Assembly: GCA_036961345.1 (NCBI GenBank)
Contig: JBALVT010000001.1
Coordinates: forward strand, 1 to 64,000
Direction: 5' to 3'
DNA: 64,000 nucleotides
DNA from: JBALVT01 sp036961345
GTDB lineage: Bacteria > Pseudomonadota > Gammaproteobacteria > Pseudomonadales > Halieaceae
Position numbers and translations under genes: made by a program. Each line of letters begins with the position of its first letter. Position 1 is the stretch's first letter. The notes under the pieces are model-generated. The model was not told the DNA's origin, searched no databases, and saw nothing but the letters and a program-made list of their open reading frames with translations. Below are positions 24,618 to 33,413 of this stretch, piece by piece.

Positions 24618-27005
24618 ATGATTTCAATAAACCGCAGGAGAAACACCCTGGCACTGGCGGTAAAAACTGTCGCGGGCATCGCAGTGACCACATGGGCGGC
24701 GCAAGCTGGCGCGCAGGCTCTGGTGCTGGAAGAAGTCGTAGTCACGGCACAAAAGCGCACCGAGAGTTTGCAGGACGTGCCAATAGCAGTGACAGCGATC
24801 AGCGGCGAAAAAATTGTTGAAGCGGGCATTCAAGGTATGGAAGACCTTTCGTCTTACGTCCCAAACTTTAACCTTTTCATCAGTCCTGGCGGCGGCAGCC
24901 CTGCTCAAATCTTTATTCGCGGTATTGGCTCGGGCAATAACGTCGCGTTTGAGCAATCTGTGGGTATGTTTATAGACGGCGTTTATACCGGGCGATCGCA
25001 ACAGTATCTGGTGCCTTTTCTCGACGTCGCTTCAGTGGAAGTATTGAAGGGCCCGCAAGGCGCGCTATTTGGTAAGAATACCGTGGCGGGTGCCATGATA
25101 ATAAACTCAGCCAGGCCTACGAATGAGTTTGAAGCTGAGTTGCGAGCGCAGCATGAATTTGAGTATGACAGCCAGGAATACAATGGCATGGTGTCAGGCC
25201 CACTCACTGATCGATTAAGCGGACGCCTTGCCGCCAAATATCTGGACTCTGGTGGTTATATGGATAACCTGGACAGAAATACCGAAGAGCCCGAGGTAGA
25301 AAGCTTGGGGCTTCGCGGCAGCCTGATGTTTGATGCCACCGACAACCTCCAGGTGTACGGTAAAGTGGAGTACTCGGAGGTGGAGCGCACTGGCGGCAAT
25401 GGCCAGCTCACTAATATTGACGGCAACTTTCGTGGCCTGATTAAACACACGGATGTACTCACACCGTTGGAGGACGCGCGTTTCGACGACAAGAACACAT
25501 CCAACAGTTTTCGGCCCGAGGGCGCCGATCTAGAGTCATTCAATGCAACCGTTCAAGTGGATTGGGATTTAGGCAAACATACATTGACCTCATTGACGAG
25601 TTACAGCGAATACGAAACCACAACGGTAGTCGATGGTGACTTTAGTAATATACTGTTCCTTGAGCAGCGTCCCGACGAGGACTTTGAACAAATCAGTCAG
25701 GAATTCCGCTTGTCGTCCCCTGGCGGTGAGACGCTCGATTACATCGTGGGCGCTTACTTCGAAAGTCAGGAACTTGATTCTCTGATCGTCACCGATCTCA
25801 ACCTGATAGCACTATCGGCGGTAAACGTCCCCGGATCACCTGTGCCAGCGGTTCAAACAGGGATTTCCGCTCCCTACGAGCAGGAATCCGAGACCGCGGC
25901 ACTCTTTGGTCAGCTAAGTTGGAACATGGCGGAAGACTGGACGCTGACAGCGGGTTTGCGCTACGCCCATGACGAAAAAGATGCTGATTTGTCCTTGCGC
26001 TTAACGGACTTCAATTCCACGCAAGACTTGCAGGACCCATTCACTCGCGCGGTGGTGACAGGTTTGGTGGGGCGGGTTGGTTTTGAGACGGGCGACGATC
26101 GAAGCAGTGACAACCTATCGTACTCGGCAAACCTCGCCTGGGACTACAGCGACAATGGCATGGCTTATCTGCGCATCGCGCGCGGTTACAAGACAGGCGG
26201 TTTTAATGCTGCAACGACGGTAACCGCGCCTTTGGCGCCAGGTGAAGTCCCCGACGATTTCGAATACGACGATGAAGAGGTCAACAGCATAGAACTAGGT
26301 GCAAAAATGACCTTGCTTGACGGCGCTGCGGAGTTGAACCTCGCCGCCTTCTACACAGAGTTGACCGATCTACAGGTCAGTACATTCGTTGACAGTGGCT
26401 TCGTTGTCGGCAATGCCGCGGAGTCTACCAGCCAGGGTATAGAGGCCGAAGCACGATGGGCCGCAGCACCATTTTTGAACTTTAGTTTGTCCCTGGCCTA
26501 TCTCGACTCCAAGTACGATGATTTCCCGGGCGCACCTTGCACAGCAGCACAGACCTTGCAGGGCGATGGCAGCGGAAGTGCGCAGGATATTGCCGCGGTA
26601 GTTGGCGCGGGGTGCGAAGGCTATACCGGCGGTGCCACAGGCACAACCAATCTCAAGGGCGAGGTGGCGGGTAGGGCGCCAGAAATATCCGGTACCTTTA
26701 TCACCAACCTGATCCTGCCGGTGGGTCAGTCTATGTTGTTCAGAGCCAGCGTGGACGTGTTGTATGAGGATGAACTGAATGAGAAAACCAGCCCAAACTA
26801 TCAGGATTCATACTACAAAATCAATTCACGACTAGCCCTTGCCAGCAATGAGGGTAACTGGGTCGTGGCTTTGATTGGTAAAAACCTGACCGATGAGATT
26901 ACCTATGGAAATGGTGCGGGCGTTGGTTTCTTTACCGGTTCGTGGTTTAAGAATCGGCAACAACCGCGTACGGTAGCGTTGGATTTGACTTATCGTTTTA
27001 AGTAA
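24618..27005 (+). CDS. TonB-dependent outer-membrane receptor
   Basis: 795 residues. A signal peptide (about 1-33) is followed by the TonB box EEVVVTAQKR, a plug domain (LQDVPIAVTAISGEKI to KGPQGALFGKNTVAGAMI) and a 22-strand barrel ending LDLTYRFK. It has the shape of the large 'TonB receptor for complex organic substrates' families of marine gammaproteobacteria rather than a siderophore-cluster receptor; no iron-uptake genes are near. Genes around it for hydrolysis and oxygenation suggest it imports a bulky organic compound. The substrate is not known. Confidence 0.95.
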   Translation: MISINRRRNTLALAVKTVAGIAVTTWAAQAGAQALVLEEVVVTAQKRTESLQDVPIAVTAISGEKIVEAGIQGMEDLSSYVPNFNLFISPGGGSPAQIFIRGIGSGNNVAFEQSVGMFIDGVYTGRSQQYLVPFLDVASVEVLKGPQGALFGKNTVAGAMIINSARPTNEFEAELRAQHEFEYDSQEYNGMVSGPLTDRLSGRLAAKYLDSGGYMDNLDRNTEEPEVESLGLRGSLMFDATDNLQVYGKVEYSEVERTGGNGQLTNIDGNFRGLIKHTDVLTPLEDARFDDKNTSNSFRPEGADLESFNATVQVDWDLGKHTLTSLTSYSEYETTTVVDGDFSNILFLEQRPDEDFEQISQEFRLSSPGGETLDYIVGAYFESQELDSLIVTDLNLIALSAVNVPGSPVPAVQTGISAPYEQESETAALFGQLSWNMAEDWTLTAGLRYAHDEKDADLSLRLTDFNSTQDLQDPFTRAVVTGLVGRVGFETGDDRSSDNLSYSANLAWDYSDNGMAYLRIARGYKTGGFNAATTVTAPLAPGEVPDDFEYDDEEVNSIELGAKMTLLDGAAELNLAAFYTELTDLQVSTFVDSGFVVGNAAESTSQGIEAEARWAAAPFLNFSLSLAYLDSKYDDFPGAPCTAAQTLQGDGSGSAQDIAAVVGAGCEGYTGGATGTTNLKGEVAGRAPEISGTFITNLILPVGQSMLFRASVDVLYEDELNEKTSPNYQDSYYKINSRLALASNEGNWVVALIGKNLTDEITYGNGAGVGFFTGSWFKNRQQPRTVALDLTYRFK

Positions 27006-27045
27006 ACGCTAGAAAAAATCCCGGACGCCAAATGGAGAGTTCAGA

Positions 27046-28449
27046 GTGGGTAAGAAAGCTGTACTTATTGCGATTGTCATTTTGCTATCGGCTGGCGCAT
27101 ACGGGGTCAACTACTTGCGCGATATCCAGGCGATCGCCGCAGGTTATGTTTCGCAGACCCTGTGCACCAACGTACTGATTCTGGGGCGAGACCAGGCCGA
27201 GGTGGAGGCCCAGGATCTTTCCGCCAAGCAGAATGAAGTCAGCACATCCAGGGTTATGGATAACGCGATAGAAACCACTACCCGTATTGGCCCCTTGAGC
27301 TACACAACGAGCGCTGTCTACCGTTCAGGGCTGGGCTGCTCAATACTGGCGGGGCAAAAGCTCGAAGACGTGCTCGCGCTCTCCGTGGATGAGCTTAATG
27401 AACCCCAGCTGCCTGCCAACGTCTGGCCCGCAGTGAATGCGGATGTAGCTGGCGTCAATTGGGAGAAGCTTAATACGGTAATTGATAGCGCTTTTGCTGA
27501 AAGTACAGATGACATTTATAAAGCGCAAAATACCCGCGCGGTGCTGGTGCACTATAAAGGCAATTTAATCGCTGAGCGTTATGCCGAAGGTTTTGATGGG
27601 GATACCCCCTTGCGCGGTATGTCTATGACCAAGAGCGTAAGTGCAACGATAATAGGGATATTGGTGGGGCAGGGCCGGCTCGATATTCATGCCCCTGCAC
27701 CGATCGATGGCTGGTCCAAACTCGATGATGGCCGCAGCCGGGTCACGACGCATCACCTGCTGACGATGACGGCGGGCTTCGATTACCAGGAGGCGATGGA
27801 ATCAGACCCCCGCAACCTGCTCAGCACCATGTTGTACTCGGTGCCGGATGCGGCCGGGCTTGCGGCCCAAACGCCGCTGCGGGGCGAGCCGGGAAACAGT
27901 TGGGATTACCAGACCGTACACTCGGTGTTGCTGCAGGAAGTTGCCCGCAATGTGATTGCCGACGATCAGGAGTACTTCCGCTTCGCTCAGACCCATCTGT
28001 TTGACAAGTTGGGTATGCACAACAGTTTTTTTCAGGCCGACGCTTCCGGTACATACATCGGCGGTGCCAGCATGTACGCCTCTGGGCGTGACTGGATGAA
28101 GCTTGGCCTGCTGTACCTCAACGACGGTGTTCATGCCCGAGAGAATATTCTTCCTGAAGGTTGGGTGGAATACGCCACCACGCCTTCGGAGGCCTCTTTG
28201 GAGAAGCGCGCATACGGTGCCCAACTGTGGCTTAACGCATCTGCGCCCCATCATTTATTCCCCGGAATGCCCGAGGACACCTACGCCTTCCAGGGACATT
28301 ATGGCCAGTACGTGATCGTTATTCCCTCGCTGGAACTTGTGGTGGTCCGGTTAGGTATGACATTCAATGGCGAGGAGGGCTTTGACAAACAGGCCTTGCT
28401 GCGAGATGTTGTTGCGGCGCTCCCGTCGGCGCTGGCGTCTAGCAAATGA
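27046..28449 (+). CDS. Beta-lactamase-family serine hydrolase (class C esterase-like)
   Basis: 467 residues with an N-terminal membrane anchor or signal (about residues 5-25) and a penicillin-binding-protein-like fold. The catalytic SxxK is S193-M-T-K196, with a Tyr in DYQT and FQGHYGQ in the place of the KTG box. This pattern fits esterases and 6-aminohexanoate-dimer hydrolase relatives more than beta-lactamases. The start is GTG 27046. It follows the TonB receptor by 41 bases and precedes a long GST, so it probably processes the imported substrate in the periplasm. Confidence 0.85.
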   Translation: MGKKAVLIAIVILLSAGAYGVNYLRDIQAIAAGYVSQTLCTNVLILGRDQAEVEAQDLSAKQNEVSTSRVMDNAIETTTRIGPLSYTTSAVYRSGLGCSILAGQKLEDVLALSVDELNEPQLPANVWPAVNADVAGVNWEKLNTVIDSAFAESTDDIYKAQNTRAVLVHYKGNLIAERYAEGFDGDTPLRGMSMTKSVSATIIGILVGQGRLDIHAPAPIDGWSKLDDGRSRVTTHHLLTMTAGFDYQEAMESDPRNLLSTMLYSVPDAAGLAAQTPLRGEPGNSWDYQTVHSVLLQEVARNVIADDQEYFRFAQTHLFDKLGMHNSFFQADASGTYIGGASMYASGRDWMKLGLLYLNDGVHARENILPEGWVEYATTPSEASLEKRAYGAQLWLNASAPHHLFPGMPEDTYAFQGHYGQYVIVIPSLELVVVRLGMTFNGEEGFDKQALLRDVVAALPSALASSK

Positions 28450-28465
28450 AAAGGTAATTTCTCTT

Positions 28466-29596
28466 ATGACAGAACAGCACAGGCTCTATGCCATTACTCA
28501 CTCTCTGTATTCGGGACGGGCACGTGCCTACCTGATCAAGCAGGGTATCCCGTTTCAGGAGCTGTCCACCGGGCACGAGAGTTTCAAGGCCGAGGTTCTG
28601 CCCAAGGGAAAGTTACCGACCATACCGACATTGGTGACCCCCGGGGGAGAAGTGATTCGCGATGGTGCAGCAATCATAGAGCACTTCGAAGTCGCCAATG
28701 GCCGCCGCTGTCAGCCGGTTGGGCCGCGCCAGCAGATTATCAGCGCACTCTTTGACGTGATTGGCACCGACGGGCTGTTGCGTCCTGCCATGCACTACCG
28801 CTGGAATTACCCCGAAGAAAATCTAGCGTTCATTCATTACCACTTCCTGCACTCACAGCGTGATTCGCCGCAGCGGGAGGAAAAAACCGAGCGCTTTATG
28901 GATCGCATGCGATATGTGGCTCAGGTGTTCGGTGTCAATGAGCAGTCTCAGGGGCTGGTGGAAGAGCTGTATTTGGAATACCTCGATGCGCTCAACGCCC
29001 ACTTTGAACAGTACCCCTACCTGCTGGGCTGGCAGCCCAGTATTGGTGACTTCGGCCTGCTGGCACCCATGTATGCCCACCTGGGAAGAGATCCCCATCC
29101 GGCGCGCTTGATGCAGCAGCGTGCCACACGAGTTTATCGCTGGGTTGAACGGATGAATCGCGCCGACCAGGATGTGCCGGAGTATTTTACAGCGGGCACA
29201 GATTTCCTGGCCAATGACGAGGTGCCAGACACGCTGCTGGCAGTGCTGCGGGTACTGGCGGAGGATTTCGTTCCAGAGACCCGTGCTGCCGCCCAGTGTA
29301 TCAATAGCTGGCTGGCGGAGCATCGACCAGAGGCTGGTGCAGCAGCCGTAGGTCGGCTGGCCGAGCCCCTCGGTAACGCCGAATTTACGGTGCGCGGGCA
29401 GACCATTAGTGCTGTGGCCCAGCCCTACCGCTTTTACCTCCTGCAGCGTGTGCAGGCAATTTTTTCAGGCCTGGCCGAGACGGGCAGGGCGTCGGTAGAG
29501 CAAATGCTGGAAGCCTGCGGTATGTCCGAGGTTCTTTCCATCACACTGGATCGCCAGTTGGAAAGAGCGGATAATCTAGAGGTATGGGGGAGCTAA
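28466..29596 (+). CDS. Long glutathione S-transferase-like protein (group A)
   Basis: 376 residues. The N-terminal GST domain (LYAITHSLYSGRARAYLIKQG, TIPTLV, RDGAAIIEHFE) is joined to an alpha-helical domain with LLRPAMHYRWNYP and SIGDFGLLAPMYAHLGRDP. An extra C-terminal part of about 110 residues ends NLEVWGS. It is very similar in layout to the reverse-strand protein at 38627-39745, with the same GRARxYLIK and NLEVW signatures. ATG 28466 lies 17 bases after the hydrolase gene, so the TonB receptor, hydrolase and GST may form one operon. Confidence 0.87.
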   Translation: MTEQHRLYAITHSLYSGRARAYLIKQGIPFQELSTGHESFKAEVLPKGKLPTIPTLVTPGGEVIRDGAAIIEHFEVANGRRCQPVGPRQQIISALFDVIGTDGLLRPAMHYRWNYPEENLAFIHYHFLHSQRDSPQREEKTERFMDRMRYVAQVFGVNEQSQGLVEELYLEYLDALNAHFEQYPYLLGWQPSIGDFGLLAPMYAHLGRDPHPARLMQQRATRVYRWVERMNRADQDVPEYFTAGTDFLANDEVPDTLLAVLRVLAEDFVPETRAAAQCINSWLAEHRPEAGAAAVGRLAEPLGNAEFTVRGQTISAVAQPYRFYLLQRVQAIFSGLAETGRASVEQMLEACGMSEVLSITLDRQLERADNLEVWGS

Positions 29597-29623
29597 CCCT
29601 ACTTTCCGAGCGGAGAATTTTTC

Positions 29624-30280
29624 ATGACAGAGCCAGACGCTTTTCTCGAATGCCGATGTGGCGCCTGCCGAATTACCTTGTGCGACCCTACTGTGCGCGC
29701 CCATGTTGAATGTCTGTGTTTCGACTGCCGACAAAGAGGCCTTATTTCTGCCAGCAAGAACCCTGACAATGCGCTGCCTGATGCGGTGGCGAACTTTGAA
29801 CGTGGGATCGATTTGGTGTATTTCGCTAACGCCCTTATTGTCGACGAAGCATCGCGAGCGTTATTGGAGTTCTCAAAGCTAACGGCAGATGCGTTCAACA
29901 CCACCGCGATGTCTACGTGCTGCGGGACCTTGCTGTGTGGCACGCACCCAATGTACGAGGGTACAACAATTTCAGTGAACGCCGACAGCTGCCGTGTGAC
30001 AACATCGTCGAGCCTGCCGTTACAGGCGGTCGTATTCGCTTCTGATATCCCGGAAGAATATGCCGCAGCGTTCATCCAGCGAAGCACGGTACCCGTTATC
30101 TCGGCCGTCTACGACGCAATGGAAAGTCCCGTCATGAAGACTTTTCTAAGTGCTGCAACGGCACCGATTTCAACCAGTGCACGTGCCGCGGGGACGACCA
30201 ATTTTGAAGAGTTGTGTGCTGCCAACCCCCCCATCATTGATAACGCTTGTTTTGTAGAGAGTCGCGCAGGGAAGTCCTGA
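29624..30280 (+). CDS. GFA-family (CENP-V/GFA) zinc protein
   Basis: 218 residues. The GFA domain has the cysteine pattern CRCGAC (about residues 11-16), CLCFDC (31-36) and CCGTLLC, which binds zinc. The family includes glutathione-dependent formaldehyde-activating enzyme and many uncharacterised glutathione-related proteins. It follows the long GST gene by 27 bases with GGAG before the ATG, so it is probably its operon partner. The C-terminal 90 residues are not recognised. Confidence 0.82.
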   Translation: MTEPDAFLECRCGACRITLCDPTVRAHVECLCFDCRQRGLISASKNPDNALPDAVANFERGIDLVYFANALIVDEASRALLEFSKLTADAFNTTAMSTCCGTLLCGTHPMYEGTTISVNADSCRVTTSSSLPLQAVVFASDIPEEYAAAFIQRSTVPVISAVYDAMESPVMKTFLSAATAPISTSARAAGTTNFEELCAANPPIIDNACFVESRAGKS

Positions 30281-30295
30281 CGGCTCGGTCATTGG

Positions 30296-30505
30296 CTAGG
30301 GGCATTCCTCCACCTGGTAACCATTTGACAGAACCTCGATGATGGCCCCTAGTCCCTCAACAGACACCACAGAGTAAGCTTTCAGGCGCACACTTTTTTT
30401 GCCAAAAGCCGGTGTCACCGTGCCATTTTGCACCAAGGTTAATCCTGCGCCGTCTCCTGCCTGGGCGGTGTAGGGCGGTGGCCATGCGCTCGTTCGCGGC
30501 CACAA
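30296..30505 (-). CDS. Possible small ORF or gene fragment, 69 residues
   Basis: An open frame between the GFA and 2-oxoglutarate oxygenase genes. Its second half (SVRLKAYSVVSVEGLGAIIEVL) looks protein-like, but there is no convincing ribosome site or family. It may be the end of a lost gene. The rest of this 284-base gap shows nothing. Confidence 0.2.
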   Translation of the reverse strand: MWPRTSAWPPPYTAQAGDGAGLTLVQNGTVTPAFGKKSVRLKAYSVVSVEGLGAIIEVLSNGYQVEECP

Positions 30506-30564
30506 AATAATTCCTCAAATTCCTCCGCAGATACTCCCCAACCTGCCTCGCAAAGACACTTCGT

Positions 30565-31584
30565 TTATAATCTATATTGGGAGATCTGTATTTCCGTACC
30601 GTAATCGGCGTAGTCGCCCTCTGAGCGTTTTCCACGAAACACTGCCCAGTCAATCGGACTATAACGATTTGGTTGTTCGTCAGTAATAACAGTAGGTAAT
30701 GGGCTAATTTGCGCGTTAGCTGCGGGGTTCAAAAAAAATGGGACGCTATAGCGCTTGGAGTTTGTCATTGCCTGCACGCGATGCACTGCTGCCTTGTAGG
30801 TATCATTTGACCAAACCTGCATCATATCCCCGATGTTAACCACAAATGATCCTTCAATGGGCTGGATATCATACCAAGAGCCATCTTTATGAACCTGCAA
30901 ACCGCCTACGCCGTCCTGCAGCAAGATAGTAAGGGCTCCTGCATCTGTATGGTGATGAATACCGTAGCCGGCTTCAGACTCCGGTTTACGTTTCGAGCCC
31001 GCCAATGGGTCTTCAGTGGGATAGTAATTAAGACGGATAAACCCCGTATGATTATTCTCAAAGTCTTTATGCATAAAGTTCGCGGGTAAGTTCAGTCCAC
31101 GACAAAATGTTTGCAGCAATTGCATCGAAAGTAGTGAGCAGGCTCTGTAGTACTCGAGCATTACAGACTTAAATTCTTGCTCATCAGATAACCAACGATT
31201 CTCTGCCCTATAGATATCGTCAACTCCAGGACGGGTGAAATCGAACACCTCTTTCTTGTCCCTCTGATTTTTTGTCAGCTCGTTATTGTAGTAACCCCAG
31301 GGGTTATCTTTGCTACGTAATATGGATTCCTTTACGTCAACTGGCAATTCAAAGAAATGTCGCGTGCACTTCAATACGTTTTGAATTAGATCATCTGAAA
31401 CATTATGGTTCACGATCTGGAAAAAGCCCCAATCTCTGCAGGCTTCAGCAATCTCTAATACCACTTGGTCTGTCGCTATACCGTCAGCCAGCATTTGAAA
31501 GTCAATAATGGGTACAGAATCGGCTAGCGCCACGCTTTGTGTTATAGGATGCCTATCAAGATCTTCTGTGATTTGTTCGTTCAT
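30565..31584 (-). CDS. 2-oxoglutarate/Fe(II) oxygenase, isopenicillin-N-synthase-like
   Basis: 339-residue DIOX_N plus 2OG-FeII oxygenase. The iron ligands are His212 and Asp214 (HTD in HHHTDAG) and His268 (AAVHRV). The 2-oxoglutarate-binding R278-x-S280 (KRYS) is present. Enzymes of this group hydroxylate, desaturate or close rings in small molecules. AAGG precedes the ATG. It lies upstream (on the reverse strand) of nothing obviously related, and no biosynthetic cluster is next to it, so a catabolic hydroxylation is as likely as natural-product synthesis. Confidence 0.9.
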   Translation of the reverse strand: MNEQITEDLDRHPITQSVALADSVPIIDFQMLADGIATDQVVLEIAEACRDWGFFQIVNHNVSDDLIQNVLKCTRHFFELPVDVKESILRSKDNPWGYYNNELTKNQRDKKEVFDFTRPGVDDIYRAENRWLSDEQEFKSVMLEYYRACSLLSMQLLQTFCRGLNLPANFMHKDFENNHTGFIRLNYYPTEDPLAGSKRKPESEAGYGIHHHTDAGALTILLQDGVGGLQVHKDGSWYDIQPIEGSFVVNIGDMMQVWSNDTYKAAVHRVQAMTNSKRYSVPFFLNPAANAQISPLPTVITDEQPNRYSPIDWAVFRGKRSEGDYADYGTEIQISQYRL

Positions 31585-31662
31585 GTTTTTACCTTGGTGG
31601 TTTATACCTTACTGTTACACTCACTCCCGACGTTATATCGATAGAAGGCATTCACCGTGTAG

Positions 31663-31845
31663 CATCGCAAAATTGTACTTCCCGAATTTCTCAATGACCA
31701 GGGTTTCCTGTTCGGGGACAACCTGTTGAAGTGGGTGGCTGAGTCAGCCTATATTACAGCCAGCCTGGAGTTTCCGGGCAACCGGCTGGTGACCGTATCG
31801 CTAAGCGAGGTGATTTTCAAGCACCCAATCCAACCGTATGAATGA
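31663..31845 (+). pseudogene. Hotdog acyl-CoA thioesterase fragment
   Basis: The frame reads KIVLPEFLNDQGFLFGDNLL, then KWVAESAYITASLEFPG and VTVSLSEVIFKHPI, and then stops. This matches the first half of YciA-type acyl-CoA thioesterases (active-site loop after NxxGFLFGGN). A TAG stands immediately upstream where family members have an aromatic residue. The second half is absent. It is a decayed gene. Confidence 0.65.
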
Positions 31846-31881
31846 TTGGGGGCGGTAGACTTAATTTCGGGAATTTTGTTG

Positions 31882-32325
31882 CTAGACGGCGGCAAGCCTA
31901 AAATTATTTCCCTTATTAGATTGAGCCCTGACATGTTCCTTTATTCTAGTTGATGAAGTGCGCGGATTATAAAGCACTTGATTAATTTGCTTGCCCTCCG
32001 ATTTCAGATAAGACTCTACCGCAATATTGTGGGGCTTCATTCCCCAATCTTCACCAACAACGAAAATATCGGCATTCAATGCCTTGCAGCCAGAGACGTA
32101 TTCAAGCTCATAGTAGGGGCGAACAATATCAACGCAACGCAATGCTCTGAGCATTTCCATTCGCTCCTCGAGAGGAATAACAGGGACGTTGGGTTTGTAG
32201 GAGTTCACAACTCGATCCGACGCAACACCAACGGCCAGAACATCACCTAGTGATTTACAATATTCCAGTAAAGCAATGTGTCCTACATGCAACAAATCAA
32301 ACGTACCTAAGGTATATACAATCAT
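31882..32325 (-). CDS. Cytidylyltransferase (TagD / phosphoethanolamine-type)
   Basis: 147-residue nucleotidyltransferase with H13-V-G-H16 (HxGH), the ERMEML region, and R122-T-S-S-T126 near the end. These are the hallmarks of CTP:glycerol-3-phosphate and CTP:phosphoethanolamine/choline cytidylyltransferases. It would make a CDP-alcohol. A CDP-alcohol phosphatidyltransferase gene lies 62 bases upstream on the same strand, so the two probably supply and use an activated headgroup. Which alcohol is used cannot be told. Confidence 0.82.
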   Translation of the reverse strand: MIVYTLGTFDLLHVGHIALLEYCKSLGDVLAVGVASDRVVNSYKPNVPVIPLEERMEMLRALRCVDIVRPYYELEYVSGCKALNADIFVVGEDWGMKPHNIAVESYLKSEGKQINQVLYNPRTSSTRIKEHVRAQSNKGNNFRLAAV

Positions 32326-32387
32326 GTGATATTTAGCTCTTTGAAAAAATAACTGCCGGCGCCATGGGACGCCGACTCTGATGTCTG

Positions 32388-33041
32388 CTATAAAAGTTTC
32401 CAGCCATAAATACAGCTTATTCCCAGCGTATAAAATGCAAGTAGATACACATTGCGGGGAGTGCCAGAAAACTTTGGGGTTTTGATCTGAGATACGTTCA
32501 GGGCGGCAAGACTAAGGGCGCTGATGTATAGAATCACAGTGAATATTCCGTGAGGAAAAACACTTTCAAAAAGGAATATGAAAACCAATATGATGTTGTT
32601 GTTGTCGAGTGCCAACCCTGTGTATTTGGATTCGTCTGACAAGCCGAAGGTGCTGAAATAACTTAACCGTATTGCAGCGGCAGCGAGGACTATGAACGCT
32701 GCCAGCAGAAATATGGGTTCGAACTTCCCATAGCTAAGTAAAAGAACTGCCGGAGCCACACCATAGCTCACAATGTCTATTAACAGGTCGAGTTGGCCAC
32801 CAAATATTCGGTCGCTGCCTGTACGCCCCTTCATTCTCCGAGCGACCAGTCCATCTGCCCAATCAAAGGCAACGGCCCAGATCATGCCGATCATTGCCGC
32901 GTAGTAAAGGCCGAGAATACTGAAATAAATCGCCAGTAGTGTGCAGGCCAAGCCGGCAAGTGAGCACGCGTTAGGCAGATCCCGAACATAAGAAATTATG
33001 GTGGGTTGTGACTCGTCGATGTCTTCGCTGCCTGGGGTCAT
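32388..33041 (-). CDS. CDP-alcohol phosphatidyltransferase
   Basis: 217-residue membrane enzyme with about six helices and the full family motif: D60-x2-D63-G64-x2-A67-R68, then G81-x3-D85-x3-D89. The gap between AR and G is longer than usual (12 residues rather than 8), as in some phosphatidylserine-synthase-like members. It transfers a phospho-alcohol from a CDP-activated donor to form a phospholipid. ATG 33041 has AGGA before it and is preferred to the frame start at 33080. It is paired with a cytidylyltransferase. Confidence 0.87.
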   Translation of the reverse strand: MTPGSEDIDESQPTIISYVRDLPNACSLAGLACTLLAIYFSILGLYYAAMIGMIWAVAFDWADGLVARRMKGRTGSDRIFGGQLDLLIDIVSYGVAPAVLLLSYGKFEPIFLLAAFIVLAAAAIRLSYFSTFGLSDESKYTGLALDNNNIILVFIFLFESVFPHGIFTVILYISALSLAALNVSQIKTPKFSGTPRNVYLLAFYTLGISCIYGWKLL

Positions 33042-33413
33042 GGTGATCCTAAAACTACTAACTACGTATCGAAGGCGCACCTATGTCACACAGAAAAATG
33101 TCGCACAGCGATTCGCTGCTCAATAGAACAGAGTTATGCTAAAACGCTGGCGGCCCCCATTAAGATTGGGAAGCGCAGACAATAGGTACTAAGAATCGAC
33201 GCTATTAGCTTGCTAGCAAATAGGGTCGCAATAAGGAGGATAGAGGCATGTGGCCAGTAGGCTCGATAGAGGGTAGAACTGGTTGCGGACTATACGCTCT
33301 TTTTGGCTTCGCGAACAGCTGTATCATTTCTAATTTGTACGGAGCAAGTGCCGTTGAGCATCAGTTCAGGGGTTTCAGCGACTAGCTGAGTTGTTTTCTG
33401 CGCATCATCGGGA
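33042..33413. other. 372-base gap
   Basis: It lies between the reverse-strand phosphatidyltransferase start and the end of a reverse-strand hydrolase. Apart from a possible 45-codon frame on the plus strand (33248-33385), nothing was recognised. Confidence 0.5.
33248..33385 (+). CDS. Possible 45-residue ORF with a strong ribosome site
   Basis: AAGGAGG lies about 8 bases before the ATG. The product (MWPVGSIEGRTGCGLYALFG...) contains two cysteines and a weakly hydrophobic middle. No family is known, and it opposes both neighbours. It could be chance. Confidence 0.2.
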   Translation: MWPVGSIEGRTGCGLYALFGFANSCIISNLYGASAVEHQFRGFSD

